Notes under the pieces: model-generated | Seen by the model: only the letters and a program-made list of their open reading frames with translations | The model's database searches: none | Told to the model about the DNA's origin: nothing | DNA from: Eubacteriales bacterium | Lineage (GTDB): Bacteria; Bacillota; Clostridia; Christensenellales; CAG-138 | Assembly: GCA_028701165.1 (NCBI GenBank) | Contig: JAQVRG010000101.1 | Coordinates: 1 to 6,053 of the forward strand | Direction: 5' to 3' | Length of the DNA: 6,053 nucleotides | Made by a program: the position numbers and the translations under genes | Shown: piece by piece, positions 5,790 through 6,053 of the stretch | How positions within the stretch are numbered: the stretch's first letter is position 1 | How the letters are laid out: every line of letters begins with the position of its first letter

Positions 5790-5818
5790 TTTTTTACAGC
5801 GCAAAACTGTTATATAAT
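5790..5818 (+). promoter_or_regulatory. Probable promoter of gcvT
   Basis: A perfect TATAAT lies at 5813-5818. The position 17 bases upstream (5790-5795) is TTTTTT, part of TTTTCTTTTTT, so the -35 is weak; TTTACA at 5793-5798 looks better but is too close (14 bases). The surroundings are clearly AT-rich compared with the genes. A start near 5825 gives a leader of about 60 bases before the ATG at 5887. Confidence 0.55.
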
Positions 5819-5886
5819 GATAAAAGCAAACCATTTCGGCATACCCCTTATCTGTCAAAGGCAATAATAGAATATTGGAGGTACAC

Positions 5887-6053
5887 ATGGAGAATCTCAA
5901 AAAGACGCCGCTCTACGACACGCATGTGAAGCTGGGCGGAAAGATCGTCGATTTCGGCGGCTGGGCCATGCCCGTGCAGTATTCCTCCCCCATTGAGGAA
6001 CACATGGCCGTGCGCAAAAATGTCGGCCTGTTCGACGTTTCCCACATGGGCGA
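5887..6053 (+). CDS. gcvT: Aminomethyltransferase, glycine cleavage system T protein (N-terminal part)
   Basis: The first 55 codons of a gene cut by the window edge. GGAGGT (5877-5882) lies four bases before ATG 5887. The sequence matches the GcvT N-terminus: TPLYDTHVKLGGKIVDFGGW, then AMPVQYSS, IEEHMAVRKNVGLFDVSHMG, which forms part of the folate-binding domain. The T protein takes the aminomethyl group from lipoylated GcvH, passes the one-carbon unit to tetrahydrofolate to give 5,10-methylene-THF, and releases ammonia in the cytoplasm. In related bacteria gcvT is often followed by gcvH and gcvPA/gcvPB, which would lie outside the window. The leader of about 60 bases is too short for a glycine riboswitch. 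No defect is visible in the part seen. Confidence 0.95.
   Translation, partial: MENLKKTPLYDTHVKLGGKIVDFGGWAMPVQYSSPIEEHMAVRKNVGLFDVSHMG

Noticed and set aside
5820..5886. Glycine riboswitch before gcvT
   Set aside because: These elements are common before gcvT, but the leader between the proposed promoter and the ATG is only about 60 bases, too short for the aptamer, and I see no conserved core.
1..6053. CRISPR arrays, tRNA or rRNA genes, transposase genes
   Set aside because: No regularly spaced direct repeats, no cloverleaf or rRNA-like sequence, and no transposase motif were seen. The intergenic repeats carry no coding sequence of their own.

Overview
The window looks like chromosome from a fairly GC-rich Gram-positive bacterium, most likely a Clostridia-type member of the Bacillota. 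This is inference from three things: AGGAGG-type ribosome binding sites before the genes, a cysteinyl-tRNA synthetase with the HIGN signature seen in Bacillus-type enzymes, and secreted SH3-domain proteins together with class B-type sortases. All supported genes lie on the plus strand.

Layout: (1) 1-152, the 3' end of an unidentified gene with a very charged tail. (2) 183-1571, complete cysS, 30 bases after that gene and probably co-transcribed with it. (3) 1572-1876, a gene-free gap filled mostly by a multi-hairpin repeat (copy A, minus orientation), then a promoter. (4) 1877-4542, a probable three-gene operon: a small three-helix membrane protein, a secreted protein with three SH3-like domains and a C-terminal sortase-like domain, and a secreted protein with three SH3-like domains only. 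It ends in a strong intrinsic terminator at 4572-4601. (5) 4660-5481, a second, shorter sortase with its own promoter and a Pro/Thr-rich stalk. (6) 5482-5886, a second gap holding copy B of the same repeat (plus orientation), a 20-base fragment of it, and a promoter. (7) 5887 to the end, the start of gcvT (glycine cleavage T protein).

The housekeeping genes cysS and gcvT flank a cell-surface module. Two paralogous sortase domains share an unusual LHHVQNAWLG...C-x2-C-x3-C segment. The short one (4660-5481) keeps His, Cys and Arg of the sortase triad. The SH3-fused one (2311-3714) keeps His and Cys but has no Arg after the Cys, so it may be a degenerate or repurposed sortase. No protein in the window carries a recognisable C-terminal sorting signal, so any substrate is encoded elsewhere.

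The most novel signal is the pair of inverted intergenic repeats of about 190 bases (about 1601-1786 and 5485-5676). They share a series of hairpins whose stems differ in sequence between the copies while base pairing is kept. One stem has five compensatory pair changes and another has four. This suggests selection on structure, as in a structured RNA or a palindromic mobile repeat. I do not recognise the family.
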